DNA of 64,000 bases from Fibrobacter sp. UWR3 (GTDB lineage Bacteria; Fibrobacterota; Fibrobacteria; Fibrobacterales; Fibrobacteraceae), in assembly GCF_900143055.1 (NCBI RefSeq), contig NZ_FRCW01000005.1, positions 248,001-312,000 on the forward strand, read 5' to 3'. Within the stretch, counting starts at the first letter, position 1. Each line of letters starts with the position of its first letter. The notes beneath the pieces were generated by a model. It was not told the origin of the DNA and did no database searches. It was given only the letters and a program-made list of their open reading frames with translations. Below are positions 8,313 through 18,164 of the stretch, piece after piece. Position numbers and translations under genes: made by a program.

Positions 8313-11300
8313 TTAGCCGACAAAAATGCGTCCATTGCGGAACAACTGCATCCACGGGCCGTCTTCGCCCCACTCTGCCGGGTGCCAGGAGTACTGGCAG
8401 GTACGGAACACGCGTTCGGGGTGCGGCATCATCACGAGGGCACGGCCGTCTTCGGAGCAGAGGCCGTTGATGCCGAACGGAGAGCCGTTGGGGTTCAGCG
8501 GATAGCGTTCGGTGTATTCGTGCTTGCCGTCCACATAGCGGAGCGCCACGAGACCGGTCTTCAGGCAGGCTTCGGCGGATTCGCGACTAGCGAATTCCGC
8601 GCGGCCTTCGCCGTGTGCGACCGCAATCGGGAGCACGGAGCCTGCCATGCCCTTGAGGAGCACGGCCGGAGTGTCTTCGACCTTGAGCGTGCAGAAACGG
8701 GCTTCGAAGCGTTCGGAAAGGTTCTGCACAAAGCGCGGCCAATGCTTAGCGCCCGGAATCAAGTCCTTGAGGTTAGAGACCATCTGGCAGCCGTTGCAGA
8801 CGCCGAGCGTGAAGGTGTCCTTGCGGTTGAAGTAAGCCTCGAATTCGGCGCGGGCCTTCGGGTTGAAGAGAATGCTCTTGGCCCAGCCTTCACCGGCACC
8901 GAGAACGTCACCGTAGCTGAAGCCACCGCAAGCGACGAGACCGTTGAAGTCCTTGAGGCTTACACGACCTTCGAGAATGTCGGTCATGTGAACGTCGATA
9001 GATTCGAAACCAGCCTTCTGGAAGGCGGCAGCCATTTCGAGTTCACCGTTGACGCCCTGTTCGCGGAGGATCGCCATCTTCGGGCGGCTTGCGTAATCCT
9101 TGATAATCTTGGCGGACGCCGCCACGTCGAAGGTGACCTTCGGCGTGATACCCGGATTGTCCTGTTCCAGCTTGAGCTTGTATTCGCTTTCGGCGCAATC
9201 CGGGTTATCGCGGAGGGCCGCGATGCGGCGGGTCGTGTCGCTCCAGATGGCGCGGAGATCCGAGAGGCCTTCGGCGTAGTCGCCGATGACCAGGTTGTAA
9301 GTATCGTTGAGCGTTGCAATTTCAGAAACCGTATCGCCGAGACCGGCAGCGGCAAATGCGTCGCGCACAGCAGCGAGGTCGGCATTCTTCACCTGGAGCA
9401 CGGCACCGAGTTCTTCGTTGAAGAGGGCGTCGATGAGGTTGCCCTTGAGGGCGTCGGCCTTCACCGTCACGCCCACGTGGCCTGCAAATGCCATTTCGGC
9501 AAGCGTCGTGTAGAGACCGCCATCGCTCTTGTCGTGGTAGGCCATAATCTTGCCGGCGGCATTGAGCTTCTGGATGGTTTCGAAGAAGGCGCGGAGTTCC
9601 TTAGCGGAATCAACATCCGGAGCCTTGTCACCGAGGTTGCAGTAAACCTGAGCGGCAATGGATGCGCCCATGCGGTTCTTACCGCGAGCGAGGTCCACGA
9701 GAACGAGGGTCGAATCCTTACATTGCAAGAGCTGCGGGGTAAGCGTCTTGCGCACGTCAGCGCACGGAGCAAACGCACTAATCACAAGCGAAATCGGAGC
9801 GGTCACGCGGTGGCTACCCTTGTCATCCTGCCACACGGTGCTCATGCTCATGGAGTCCTTGCCCACCGGAATCGTAATGCCAAGTTCCGGGCAGAGTTCC
9901 ATACCGATAGACTTCACTGCTTCGTACAAGTCAGCGCCGTCGCCTTCGTAGTTCGGCGTGGCCATCCAGTTTGCAGACAAGTTCACGCGGCCCATATCAG
10001 GCACGCAAGCGGCAGCCATGTTGGTGAGGGATTCAGCCACCGTCATGCGGGCAGCGGCCGCCGGAGAAATCAAGGCAACCGGGGCGCGTTCGCCCATACT
10101 CATCACTTCACCTTCGTATGTGTCGAGCGTTGCGCTGGTCACGGCGCAGTCGGCGACCGGCACCTGCCACGGGCCGACCATCTGGTCGCGGCAAATCATA
10201 CCCGTCACGCTACGGTCACCGATGGAGATAAGGAACGTCTTGTCGGCAACAGTCGGGTTTGCAAGCACGCGGTGAGCCACGTCCTTGATAGTTGCATCGG
10301 CCGGAACCACCGTGGAATTGAGCGGGCGCTTCTGGCTCTTTTCGTTACGGATCATGCGGGGCGGCTTGCCAAGGAGCACGCCGAGCGGCATGTCAATCGG
10401 AGTCGTACCGAAGTGCTTGTCGGTAAGGGTCAGGTGCTTTTCAGGGATAGCCTCGCCCACCACGGCGTACGGGCAGCGTTCACGCTTACAAATCGCGTCG
10501 AACACATCGAGCTTGTCGCCGGCGATTGCGATAACGTAACGTTCCTGGGATTCGTTACTCCAGATTTCGAACGGGCTCATGCCCGGTTCGTCGTTCGGCA
10601 CATTGCGCAGTTCAAACTTACCACCGAGGCCGCCATCGTTCACCAGTTCCGGGAAAGCGTTGGAAAGTCCACCTGCACCCACGTCGTGAATGAAGGTAAT
10701 CGGGTTTTCTTCGTCCATCGCCCAGCAGCGGTCGATGACTTCCTGGCAGCGGCGTTCCATTTCGGGGTTCTCACGCTGCACCGAGGCAAAGTCGAGAGAT
10801 TCATTACCGGCACCGTTAGCCACAGAACTTGCGGCACCACCACCGAGACCGATGAGCATCGCCGGACCGCCGAGCACAATCAGGTGGTCACCCGGGTCGA
10901 TGTGGCCCTTTTCGATATGTTCATGCTTGATGTTACCGAGACCACCAGCCAGCATAATCGGCTTGTGGTAACCGCGGACTTCCTTGCCGTTCTGGGCATC
11001 GACTTCCTGTTCGAAAGTACGGAAGTAACCGAGGATGTTCGGACGGCCGTATTCGTTGTTAAACGCAGCGCCACCGAGCGGGCCTTCGATCATGATATCG
11101 AGGGCGGAAGCAATGCGGGACGGGCTACCGAAGTCCTTTTCCCAAGGCTGGACTGCACCCGGCAGTTTCAAGTTCGAAACGCTAAAGCCCGTGAGGCCGG
11201 CCTTCGGCTTACTACCCTTACCCGTGGCACCTTCGTCGCGGATTTCGCCGCCACTACCAGTAGCGGCACCCGGGAACGGAGAAATCGCCGTCGGGTGGTT

Positions 11301-12188
11301 GTGGGTCTCGACCTTCATCAAGATATCAACTTCTTCGTTGTGGAAGTCGTACTTGTTCGTACGCGGGTCAGCGTAGAAGCGGCCGGCGGTAGCGCCCTTC
11401 ATCACGGCGGCGTTATCCTTGTAAGCGCTGAAGATGTTGCTATTGTGGAGCTGGTAGGTGTTCTTGATCATCTGGAACAGGGACTTGTCCTGTTTGACGC
11501 CGTCGATGGTCCATTCGGCACCGAACACCTTGTGGCGGCAGTGCTCCGAGTTGGCCTGCGCGAACATGTAGAGTTCCACGTCGGTCGGATTGCGCTTGAG
11601 CTCGGTGAAGTTCTTGACCAAGTAATCGATTTCATCCGGAGAGAGCGCGAGGCCCATTTCCTTGTCGGCCTTCACTAGGGCATCGCGGCCCTGGTCGAGC
11701 ACCGGAATCACGTTCAGCGGGCGCGGTTCTTCCTTGCTGAAGAGAACTTCCAAGGAGGCGGTGTCGGCGAAAACGGCCTGGGTCATGCGGTCGTGAATCT
11801 TGGCCGAGATTTTTTCGCGGGCACCGGCGGGCACAGCACCTTCAAACTTCACGTAGTAAGCGATAGCACGTTCGATGCGCTTGATGGCCGGAAGGCCGCA
11901 AATGTGAGCGATATCGGTAGCCTTCGAGCTCCAGGGGCTGATGGTACCCGGACGCGGGCACACCACAAAGAGTTCGCCTTCGAGAGCCTTGGGTTCGCGG
12001 GCCGGACCGTAGTGCAGCACCTTCTTCAAGGTTTCGGTTTCCGCATCGGTCAGGTCGGCGGACAAATCCACCACGTGCAGGAATTCGGCATAGACGGAAG
12101 CGACAGAGAGCCCCGCTGCCTTGAAATCGGAAGAAAGTTTCTGGAGACGGAAATCCGACAGAGCCGGCGTACCACGAAGAATGAGCAT
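8313..12188 (-). CDS. purL: Phosphoribosylformylglycinamidine synthase, single-chain
   Basis: Catalyses the fourth step of de novo purine synthesis (FGAR to FGAM with glutamine and ATP). 1291 residues, the large single-chain form of E. coli type. The start [14 protein letters not shown] matches the E. coli N-terminus. The AIR-synthase-like ATP domains carry [20 protein letters not shown] and [12 protein letters not shown]. The C-terminal amidotransferase has the nucleophile in GVCNGCQ and a typical end ([10 protein letters not shown]). The start ATG at 12188 lacks a strong ribosome site. It is monocistronic. Confidence 0.97.
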   Translation of the reverse strand: MLILRGTPALSDFRLQKLSSDFKAAGLSVASVYAEFLHVVDLSADLTDAETETLKKVLHYGPAREPKALEGELFVVCPRPGTISPWSSKATDIAHICGLPAIKRIERAIAYYVKFEGAVPAGAREKISAKIHDRMTQAVFADTASLEVLFSKEEPRPLNVIPVLDQGRDALVKADKEMGLALSPDEIDYLVKNFTELKRNPTDVELYMFAQANSEHCRHKVFGAEWTIDGVKQDKSLFQMIKNTYQLHNSNIFSAYKDNAAVMKGATAGRFYADPRTNKYDFHNEEVDILMKVETHNHPTAISPFPGAATGSGGEIRDEGATGKGSKPKAGLTGFSVSNLKLPGAVQPWEKDFGSPSRIASALDIMIEGPLGGAAFNNEYGRPNILGYFRTFEQEVDAQNGKEVRGYHKPIMLAGGLGNIKHEHIEKGHIDPGDHLIVLGGPAMLIGLGGGAASSVANGAGNESLDFASVQRENPEMERRCQEVIDRCWAMDEENPITFIHDVGAGGLSNAFPELVNDGGLGGKFELRNVPNDEPGMSPFEIWSNESQERYVIAIAGDKLDVFDAICKRERCPYAVVGEAIPEKHLTLTDKHFGTTPIDMPLGVLLGKPPRMIRNEKSQKRPLNSTVVPADATIKDVAHRVLANPTVADKTFLISIGDRSVTGMICRDQMVGPWQVPVADCAVTSATLDTYEGEVMSMGERAPVALISPAAAARMTVAESLTNMAAACVPDMGRVNLSANWMATPNYEGDGADLYEAVKSIGMELCPELGITIPVGKDSMSMSTVWQDDKGSHRVTAPISLVISAFAPCADVRKTLTPQLLQCKDSTLVLVDLARGKNRMGASIAAQVYCNLGDKAPDVDSAKELRAFFETIQKLNAAGKIMAYHDKSDGGLYTTLAEMAFAGHVGVTVKADALKGNLIDALFNEELGAVLQVKNADLAAVRDAFAAAGLGDTVSEIATLNDTYNLVIGDYAEGLSDLRAIWSDTTRRIAALRDNPDCAESEYKLKLEQDNPGITPKVTFDVAASAKIIKDYASRPKMAILREQGVNGELEMAAAFQKAGFESIDVHMTDILEGRVSLKDFNGLVACGGFSYGDVLGAGEGWAKSILFNPKARAEFEAYFNRKDTFTLGVCNGCQMVSNLKDLIPGAKHWPRFVQNLSERFEARFCTLKVEDTPAVLLKGMAGSVLPIAVAHGEGRAEFASRESAEACLKTGLVALRYVDGKHEYTERYPLNPNGSPFGINGLCSEDGRALVMMPHPERVFRTCQYSWHPAEWGEDGPWMQLFRNGRIFVG

Positions 12189-12251
12189 TATAAACCTCGG
12201 TTTAAATTTTTACGCCGTAAAGATAGAAAATTCATGCGGGACGAACCCCGT

Positions 12252-12302
12252 GATTCTATCCTATCGCTTCGCTCCAGGACGGCTTCGCCCTCCAGAATGA
12301 CA
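12252..12302 (+). repeat. Palindromic repeat, ATTCT/AGAAT type, long form
   Basis: A 51-base unit starting GATTCTATCC and ending CTCCAGAATGACA. Inside it a CTTCGCTCCAGGAC / GGCTTCGCCCTCC segment suggests two nested or fused copies. Confidence 0.8.
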
Positions 12303-12356
12303 CGCAAGGTTACGAAGCAGCAAAACTCGTTTTGATATTTCGTAACCGCAGCTGTC

Positions 12357-12376
12357 TTGCGCTTAGCGCAATGACA
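12357..12376 (+). repeat. Minimal palindromic repeat with TGACA tail
   Basis: Stem TTGCGC / GCGCAA with loop TTA followed directly by TGACA, which places it in the same family. Just upstream (12309-12347) is another hairpin with arms GGTTACGAA / TTCGTAACC. Confidence 0.65.
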
Positions 12377-12381
12377 ACAAG

Positions 12382-12411
12382 AAAAAAACGGCCCGGAGAG
12401 CGGGTCGTTTT
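12382..12411 (-). terminator. Intrinsic terminator of the small membrane-protein pair
   Basis: On the minus strand the arms AAAACGACCCG and CGGGCCGTTTT (one mismatch, loop of five) are followed by further Ts. It lies 40 bases beyond the stop of the gene at 12451-12954. Confidence 0.8.
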
Positions 12412-12450
12412 AAGCTTTTTTCTAACTCGTTGAGAGTCAAAAAGTTAAGA

Positions 12451-12954
12451 TTATTCCTCGACTTCTTCCTCTTCTTCGCCTTCAGGCATTTCTTCTTCCT
12501 GGGCAACCGGAGCTTCACCCATCAGGGCGCCGACATCGATAGACTTGAGGCCCGAAAGGGTCTTGAGGTCAGTCTTCTTGTCCACATCCACCTTGTCGAA
12601 GGAAGAGACAATGAAGTAGGCGCTGGTGGCCTCGAAACGACGGGTCTTGTTAGCGATGCTGTTCGAGCCCTTCGTTGTCGGGAAATACTTGGCTTCGAGC
12701 TTGGCCAAGTCCGGCGAAGTCTTTGCCGTCTGGCTTGCCTCGCAGGCCATCGCCCACACGAGCTTGTTCACGTCGGCCGAGTTGTTCACGTACTCGAGAA
12801 TCTTCTTGCCACCGTTGAACGAGGCTTCGGTAGTCTTGGTGTAGTGTTCCGTAGCCTGGCTTACGTAGTTGCCCTTCTGCATAAGGACAGTCGCGGCGAT
12901 AGCCACAAGGAGAATGGTGAGGACAATCGAAATGTTCTTGATATTCATTTTCAC
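12451..12954 (-). CDS. Small membrane-anchored protein with acidic tail
   Basis: 167 residues. One N-terminal membrane helix (ISIVLTILLVAIAATVLM) is followed by a soluble helical domain and a C-terminal run of Glu. It starts six bases after the stop of the gene at 12961-13515, and the two proteins share the plan 'one membrane helix, then KGxY..QA, then a helical domain with (A)W(K/M)...', so they look like diverged paralogues in one operon. No known family was recognised. It is probably anchored in the inner membrane with the domain outside. Confidence 0.75.
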   Translation of the reverse strand: MKMNIKNISIVLTILLVAIAATVLMQKGNYVSQATEHYTKTTEASFNGGKKILEYVNNSADVNKLVWAMACEASQTAKTSPDLAKLEAKYFPTTKGSNSIANKTRRFEATSAYFIVSSFDKVDVDKKTDLKTLSGLKSIDVGALMGEAPVAQEEEMPEGEEEEEVEE

Positions 12955-12960
12955 TTCTCC

Positions 12961-13515
12961 TTATTCAAACTTGAACGCCTTGGGGGCTTCGATGCTGAAG
13001 TTTTCGGCAAACTTGTATTCGACAAGAGCCTTGTAGTCGGAATCCTTGAGCTTGCCCTTCACGAACTTGAAGGTCGCCACGCAGTTCTTGCCGCAGGCAA
13101 TTTCCTTCACGCCACCCTCGTTCTTGAGGAGGAACTGTTCGGCAAGGCCGACAGCAGCGATATCGTTCTGCACCTGGGCCGGAATGCTTGCGGCGGTGTA
13201 CATGTACGAAATCTGCTTGAAGCGGGCATCCTTGTCGTCAAAAATCTTCTGGACGTTGGCATCGAAAGCGGCTTCGGTCTTGGGGCCGGTGAGCGTCGCA
13301 TAAACGAGTTTCCACGCCATGCCGTACTGGTCCATGGATTTCCACTGGTCCTGCAGGGCTGCGTTCACGGTAGCCTTGTAGTTACCGACCTGTTCCTTGA
13401 CGGATGCCTGCGCCTGGTCGTTGTACTTACCCTTGAGCGTAAACATCAAGACGACAAGAGCCACGATGAGCACAGCATCGACAATGGCCAAAATCTTGAA
13501 TTTTTTCATGTTCAT
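12961..13515 (-). CDS. Small membrane-anchored protein, first of a pair
   Basis: 184 residues. The start MNMKKFK (ATG 13515, second ATG 13509) gives a single membrane helix (ILAIVDAVLIVALVVLMFTL) right after basic residues. The open frame runs much further upstream but crosses the divergent gene, so the longer start is rejected. The outer part is predicted helical with two cysteines (IACGKNCVATF) that could form a disulfide. It forms an operon with the gene at 12451-12954. No family was recognised. Confidence 0.75.
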   Translation of the reverse strand: MNMKKFKILAIVDAVLIVALVVLMFTLKGKYNDQAQASVKEQVGNYKATVNAALQDQWKSMDQYGMAWKLVYATLTGPKTEAAFDANVQKIFDDKDARFKQISYMYTAASIPAQVQNDIAAVGLAEQFLLKNEGGVKEIACGKNCVATFKFVKGKLKDSDYKALVEYKFAENFSIEAPKAFKFE

Positions 13516-13653
13516 ATAAAATCCTTCGAATGGAATGGTTTTAACAAGAAAATAATACTTAATTTGAAAAAAGCAAGCAAATTTATAGAAAAAATTGCAC
13601 CTAAAACGGCAAAAAAAAGCAAAGAACGCGGTTTTTTGTATATTTTTTGCAGA

Positions 13654-14154
13654 ATGAGTGATACAAACGAACAAAAAAAGCTGCCATCGCAGATTATTTT
13701 CGAAAACCTGAAGGAATTCCTGCGGGCAAAGAACGCCGCGCACGAATCCATTTTCAAGTTCCACTGGAAAAAGATGTGGCCGTTCAACCGCATCTGGCCG
13801 CAGGTCGACTACGAACGCATCGTGCGCCTGATGAGCGAAATCCGCAAGAACATCATCGCGCAGCAGAACCTGGTTATAGTGGCAAAGGAAAAGGCCGAAA
13901 GTTTCGAGAAATCTTTCCTGGATGCAGTACCCGCCTACCTCAAGGCGCTGGACAAGAGCTGCGTAGGGCTTGCAGACATCGCGCAGTGGAAGCAGGACAT
14001 GCTCTACAAGAAAATCCACCACGAGGCAAAACTGGTGCGCGATTCGAAGGGCTACAACGAACTTTTGAAAACCTACGAGAAAGAACAAGCGGACTTGGTC
14101 CGGGCCGGAGCGTTCGTGCAGGCCGGCTGGATGGAAATTGCCAGTAAGGTCTAA
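13654..14154 (+). CDS. Helical soluble protein of unknown function
   Basis: 166 residues from ATG 13654. It is rich in Lys/Glu and predicted almost entirely helical, with no signal peptide or membrane segment. Notable is an aromatic patch (FKFHWKKMWPFNRIWPQVDYERI, residues about 34-56). It ends six bases before the glycosyltransferase at 14161, so it is probably the first gene of that short operon. No domain was recognised. Confidence 0.7.
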   Translation: MSDTNEQKKLPSQIIFENLKEFLRAKNAAHESIFKFHWKKMWPFNRIWPQVDYERIVRLMSEIRKNIIAQQNLVIVAKEKAESFEKSFLDAVPAYLKALDKSCVGLADIAQWKQDMLYKKIHHEAKLVRDSKGYNELLKTYEKEQADLVRAGAFVQAGWMEIASKV

Positions 14155-14160
14155 GGCCAT

Positions 14161-15204
14161 ATGCCCGCAATCAGTGTAGTCATCCCGGTCTATAACACGG
14201 AGTCGTATATCGCGGACTGCCTTGCGAGCATTCACGGGCAGACCTTTCAGGATTTCGAGGCCATCATTGTCGATGACGGCTCTACGGACGGGAGTGCAGG
14301 CTTTGCCAAGGAATTCGCCAGGGATGATTCTCGTTTCCGCATCGTAAGCCAGGAGAACAAGGGCCTTTCGGAAGCAAGGAACGCAGGAATCGATGTCGCT
14401 CAGGGCGACTGGATTACTTTCGTGGACAGCGACGACATGCTCGCCCCGAATTTTCTGCAGGCATTGCTCGATGCCGCAAGGTCAACAGGCGCAGACATCG
14501 TATGCTGTGCCAAGCATTTCTTTGGAGAAGGCAATCTAGTCGCAAGCAACGGGAAGTTCGCGGATTCCGGTATCGGGATGCCCGCCGGAAGCAAGATGCC
14601 CGCCGGAAGCAATATGCCCGCCGGAAGCGAGATGTCCGCCGGTATTAAACGGTGCGCGACGCTCTCCCCCGCCAAAGCGCTCGCGAACGCGCTGTACCAG
14701 AACGACAGGCCAGACTATTCTGCATGGAACAAACTCTATGCGACACGCCTCTGGAAAACGCGCCGATTCCCCGCAGGCAAGTATTTCGAGGATATGGCGA
14801 CCATCCCGCAGGTATTCCTGGATGCGGGGCGCATCGCATTCGTGCCCGAGCCGCTCTACATGAACCGCAGGCATTCCGCAAGCATTCTCGCAACCGCATA
14901 CAGCCGCAAGAAGGCAGAACTTTTGGACATTGCAGAAGCGGTATGCAGCCTGGTCGCAGGCAAGGGCGCTCTGCTCGAAAGGGCGGCACGGAGCAACCTC
15001 TTCAGCGCAAGCTGCAGCATCTTGATGCGCACGGGCGATACGCCCGAATTCGCAGACTACCGCGACCGCGCGTGGAAGCACATCCGGGAATTGCGACTGG
15101 GTGCATTGCTCAACCCGCGGACACGCTGCCGGAACAAGGCGGCCGCCCTGATTTCTTTTGCTGGCAGGGCAACGCTCGTGAAGGCGCTACGGAGGCACGG
15201 ATGA
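14161..15204 (+). CDS. Family 2 glycosyltransferase
   Basis: 347 residues. A GT-A fold of family 2 starts at the N-terminus: VVIPVYNTESYI, then VDDGSTDGS, ARNAGID and the metal-binding DSDD near residue 90. It transfers a sugar from a nucleotide donor to a growing polysaccharide at the cytoplasmic face. Between residues about 138 and 165 it carries four near-copies of a six-residue unit (MPAGSK, MPAGSN, MPAGSE, MSAGIK), encoded by an 18-base tandem repeat. The stop overlaps the next start (ATGA), so it is coupled to the gene at 15201. Confidence 0.92.
   Translation: MPAISVVIPVYNTESYIADCLASIHGQTFQDFEAIIVDDGSTDGSAGFAKEFARDDSRFRIVSQENKGLSEARNAGIDVAQGDWITFVDSDDMLAPNFLQALLDAARSTGADIVCCAKHFFGEGNLVASNGKFADSGIGMPAGSKMPAGSNMPAGSEMSAGIKRCATLSPAKALANALYQNDRPDYSAWNKLYATRLWKTRRFPAGKYFEDMATIPQVFLDAGRIAFVPEPLYMNRRHSASILATAYSRKKAELLDIAEAVCSLVAGKGALLERAARSNLFSASCSILMRTGDTPEFADYRDRAWKHIRELRLGALLNPRTRCRNKAAALISFAGRATLVKALRRHG
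14577..14648 (+). repeat. In-frame 18-base tandem repeat in a glycosyltransferase gene
   Basis: Four copies of a unit beginning ATGCCCGCCGGAAGC, the last degenerate (ATGTCCGCCGGT). Being a multiple of three, changes in copy number would keep the frame. Confidence 0.85.
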
Positions 15205-15947
15205 TCCCGAAGAAGATACACTTCTGCTGGTTTTCGGGAGAGCCCTTCCCGGAGAACATACAACGTTGTATAGACAGCTGGCACAAGTTTCTCCCTGACT
15301 TTGAACTTGTCCACTGGAATGCCGAGAAAGCGCGCGCCACGGGAATCCCGTGGGTTACCGGAGCGCTCGAGCAAAAACGCTGGGCATTTGCCGCCGATGC
15401 GGTACGACTGCACGCTCTCTACACGGAAGGCGGGTTCTACCTCGATACCGACGTAGAAGTCCTGCGCCCGATTGAACCGCTGTTGAACCGCCCGAACGCA
15501 TTCGGGTACGAAAACGGTTCCCGCAGGATTGAAGCCGCAGTCATGGGATGCGAGGCAGGTTTTGCACCCGTAAAGGCGGCGCTGGATTATTACAAGTCAC
15601 GCGAATTCACGTACTCGGAGAGCGACGTAGATGACATGGTGCTCCCGAAAATCCTTGCAGACGCATTCGCGCCGTTTACCGGAATCGAGATTCTGCCCGA
15701 GAGCGCGTTCTCGCCCAAGAGCTACATCGACGGGAAGGTGAGCGCGACAGAAGAAACCTACTGCATCCACCACTTCGATAGCGCCTGGCGACCTGAATCC
15801 GTGCGCAAGGGAATCCGCCGCAGGCAATGGCTATTTGCCACCTTCCCCCGCCCGCTGGCAAAAGCACTCGCGTACCCGCTTTCGCTGTGGACGAACCTCA
15901 CGACACTCGGGTTAGCAGGAACCCTGAAAAAATTTTTTAGGCGCTAG
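15201..15947 (+). CDS. Glycosyltransferase of the DXD sugar-binding type (GT32-like)
   Basis: 248 residues. The N-terminus IPKKIHFCWFSGEPFP and the DXD site in GGFYLDTDVEVL mark the glycosyltransferase family with the DXD-containing sugar-binding region, common in capsule and O-antigen loci (also seen in OCH1-type enzymes). The C-terminus holds basic and hydrophobic residues that may touch the membrane. Its ATG overlaps the previous stop by four bases. Its 3' end overlaps the convergent glycosyltransferase by four bases. Confidence 0.9.
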   Translation: MIPKKIHFCWFSGEPFPENIQRCIDSWHKFLPDFELVHWNAEKARATGIPWVTGALEQKRWAFAADAVRLHALYTEGGFYLDTDVEVLRPIEPLLNRPNAFGYENGSRRIEAAVMGCEAGFAPVKAALDYYKSREFTYSESDVDDMVLPKILADAFAPFTGIEILPESAFSPKSYIDGKVSATEETYCIHHFDSAWRPESVRKGIRRRQWLFATFPRPLAKALAYPLSLWTNLTTLGLAGTLKKFFRR

Positions 15948-16909
15948 CGCTTAAGCAAAAAGCGCGGGATAAACAGTTTGGGGAACCGCTTCAGGAACGG
16001 CAACGAAAACGACCACAACTGCGGGAGCTTGCGGAGGGCATCCTTCTTGTCGCGGTAGGCAAGCATCGAGAACCAGTGCGATTTCCAGATGTTCACCGCC
16101 TCCTTGTAGCGCGGGTGGTCGCTATAGCGGGCCAGCACCTTCAAGAAGGTTCCGTACATGAGCGTGTTGTCGAGCGACATGTTGTTGCCGTGCTGGCGAT
16201 AATAGCAGCACTTTACGGGCAAGACGGGCAGCGAACCGCAAATCTTGAAGAATTTTAGCCACTGCGGGAAATCCTCGAACGGGAATTCCGCATCGTAAGC
16301 CCCGTGCTCGCGGAAAAAGTCGAGCCGAATCATCTCGGAACAGCCGTGCACCTCTTTCTTGCCCATAAAAAATTCGTCGAAGGTCACCCGCGGAATGGAG
16401 CGCGTGTATCGCGGGTCGCATTCCTCTCCGTGATTGCCGTCCTTGTCCATCAGCACAATCTGGCCAAAGCACAGCGGGTCTTCGGGGTGCGATTCCAGGT
16501 AGGCACTCTGTTTCTCGAGCCTGCCTGCGGGCATCATGTCGTCGGAGGCGAACGAGCAGAAATACTTGCCGCGCGCCATCGAGACAAGCTCGTTCATCGT
16601 CGCCACCACGCCCTTGTTAGGGCGATGCACGTAGGTAAAATGCAGTTCATCGCGCAGGCGTTCCAGAATTTCGGGAGAACTGTCCGTACTGCCATCATCG
16701 ACCACGATGAGTTCAAAAGCGACACCCTTCTGCGCCATCACCGAACGCACGGCCGCTTCCACGAACTTCTCGTGATTGTAACTAGCCATCAGCACCGACA
16801 CGAGCGGCGGGAGTTCGCGCTGTTCTGTTTCGGAGCCCTGCACAAAGGCCTTCACGTACACGTTCTCATCCATCTTTTCGGCAAACATGTTCGTTATGGA
16901 GTATTCCAC
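15944..16909 (-). CDS. Family 2 glycosyltransferase
   Basis: 321 residues. GT-A motifs are SVLMASYNHEKFV, VDDGSTDSS and the metal site FASDDMMPAG. A GTG start at 16909 was chosen because AGGAGG lies five bases before it; an ATG at 16888 is the alternative. It overlaps the flippase gene by 16 bases. It is the last gene of the minus-strand polysaccharide operon 20761-15944. The likely role is adding one sugar of the repeat unit. Confidence 0.92.
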   Translation of the reverse strand: MEYSITNMFAEKMDENVYVKAFVQGSETEQRELPPLVSVLMASYNHEKFVEAAVRSVMAQKGVAFELIVVDDGSTDSSPEILERLRDELHFTYVHRPNKGVVATMNELVSMARGKYFCSFASDDMMPAGRLEKQSAYLESHPEDPLCFGQIVLMDKDGNHGEECDPRYTRSIPRVTFDEFFMGKKEVHGCSEMIRLDFFREHGAYDAEFPFEDFPQWLKFFKICGSLPVLPVKCCYYRQHGNNMSLDNTLMYGTFLKVLARYSDHPRYKEAVNIWKSHWFSMLAYRDKKDALRKLPQLWSFSLPFLKRFPKLFIPRFLLKR

Positions 16910-18162
16910 TTGAGCCTCCTGACAGATACAGCAAGCGCGACAAAGGTCACGAAGTTTTCGAACGCGTAGGCAAACATCGGGCCGTGCATTTCGAACAGGC
17001 GAATCCCCACAAAGGTAGCGCCCGCAAACAGCAGGTTCGCGCCAACTTCAATTACAAGAAACAGTTTTGTTTCGCGACGGGCAATCAGCACCATCCCGAG
17101 GCACCACGCGCCCGAGCGGAAGAAATCGCCCAGCAACTGCACCGGCATGTAGTCGGCCGCAGGGGCGTACGTGCCCGAAAGGAGAATCGCCACCACGAGG
17201 CCGCGCCCGAAGTAGAGCGCAATGCAGAACAACAGCGTAAAGCCCACCATGCGGACAAATATCGGGTAGAATTCCTTGCGGAACGCTTCGCGCGTCATTT
17301 CCCGGCTGATGCGCGGCAGTATGAGCACGCCGAGGATAGCCGAGAAAATGGAGGCAAAGAAGTCCGATATCTTGTAGACGCCCTGCCAAATGCCCGCGGC
17401 GTTCCAGCCGAGTTCCGCCCCAACGAGCGAACGCACGAACATGAGGACCAGCGGGGCAATTATCATCGGCACGAGGCCCATCACAGCATACGACATCCAC
17501 GGCCCGCGCGTATCGAGAACGGACTGCCGGAATTTTGCCAGGCTAAAGCCTGCATGCGACGCCACACGGGCGGCAAAGATACCCGCGACAATCGACTGCG
17601 TCGCAATGATGCTCAATACCGAAAGGCGACCCGTGTACAGGAAGAACGCCACCCACAGCATCTGGAAAAGCGAGGCGGCAATCTGAATAAATGCCCAGCG
17701 TTTCACGAGCCCGAGGCCGTTCATTACCGCAGAGCAGATAGAGACGATGTTGGCGGCAAGCATTCCCGGGAGCGCAAAGAGTATGGCCGCCTGGGCCAGG
17801 CGCGGATGCACCCCCGGCAGTAGCTTCTCGAGCGGGGCGGCGAAACAGAATATTGCCGCCAGAGCGCAGGTTATCACGGTCGCGAAAGTCGTGAGGCGAA
17901 AACCGCCACGCCAAATACCGTGCAAGTTTTTGAGATTATCCTTGTTCTGTGCGGTAAGGCTTACCCAGCCGTTCTGCATGGCAAGGCTCGATGTCGCCTG
18001 CCCGATGCTCATCCAGTTCATGAACTGGCCCACGCACGCGAATGCAGTAGGCGGCAAGAAAACGGCAAGCAGCTTGTTGATAACGAAGGCACGGAGCGTG
18101 TTGAAGAGCGTCACCGAACCCGAGCCGAAAAACAGCCGCCAAATTTTAGAGGAGCGATCCAC
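16894..18162 (-). CDS. Wzx-type polysaccharide flippase
   Basis: 422 residues with about 12 predicted membrane helices and the layout of the MATE-like polysaccharide exporter family (WzxE/O-antigen flippase). It would move a lipid-linked oligosaccharide across the inner membrane. It starts with GTG two bases after the upstream stop. Its place between the amino-sugar genes and a glycosyltransferase fits export of a unit containing that sugar. No Wzy polymerase is visible in the window. Confidence 0.85.
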   Translation of the reverse strand: MDRSSKIWRLFFGSGSVTLFNTLRAFVINKLLAVFLPPTAFACVGQFMNWMSIGQATSSLAMQNGWVSLTAQNKDNLKNLHGIWRGGFRLTTFATVITCALAAIFCFAAPLEKLLPGVHPRLAQAAILFALPGMLAANIVSICSAVMNGLGLVKRWAFIQIAASLFQMLWVAFFLYTGRLSVLSIIATQSIVAGIFAARVASHAGFSLAKFRQSVLDTRGPWMSYAVMGLVPMIIAPLVLMFVRSLVGAELGWNAAGIWQGVYKISDFFASIFSAILGVLILPRISREMTREAFRKEFYPIFVRMVGFTLLFCIALYFGRGLVVAILLSGTYAPAADYMPVQLLGDFFRSGAWCLGMVLIARRETKLFLVIEVGANLLFAGATFVGIRLFEMHGPMFAYAFENFVTFVALAVSVRRLKWNTP

Positions 18163-18164
18163 CG

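Noticed and set aside
8382-11678. Long open frame of 1098 codons on the plus strand opposite purL
   Set aside because: purL on the minus strand has complete family motifs. The antisense frame has no ribosome site or recognisable domain and arises from the strong codon bias of purL. The same holds for long antisense frames opposite the DUF1015, ketosynthase, prfC and ftsH genes.
12430-14154. 574-codon frame joining the small membrane-protein region with the helical protein
   Set aside because: Its first two thirds lie antisense to two convincing minus-strand genes. The real start is ATG 13654 after an AT-rich promoter region.
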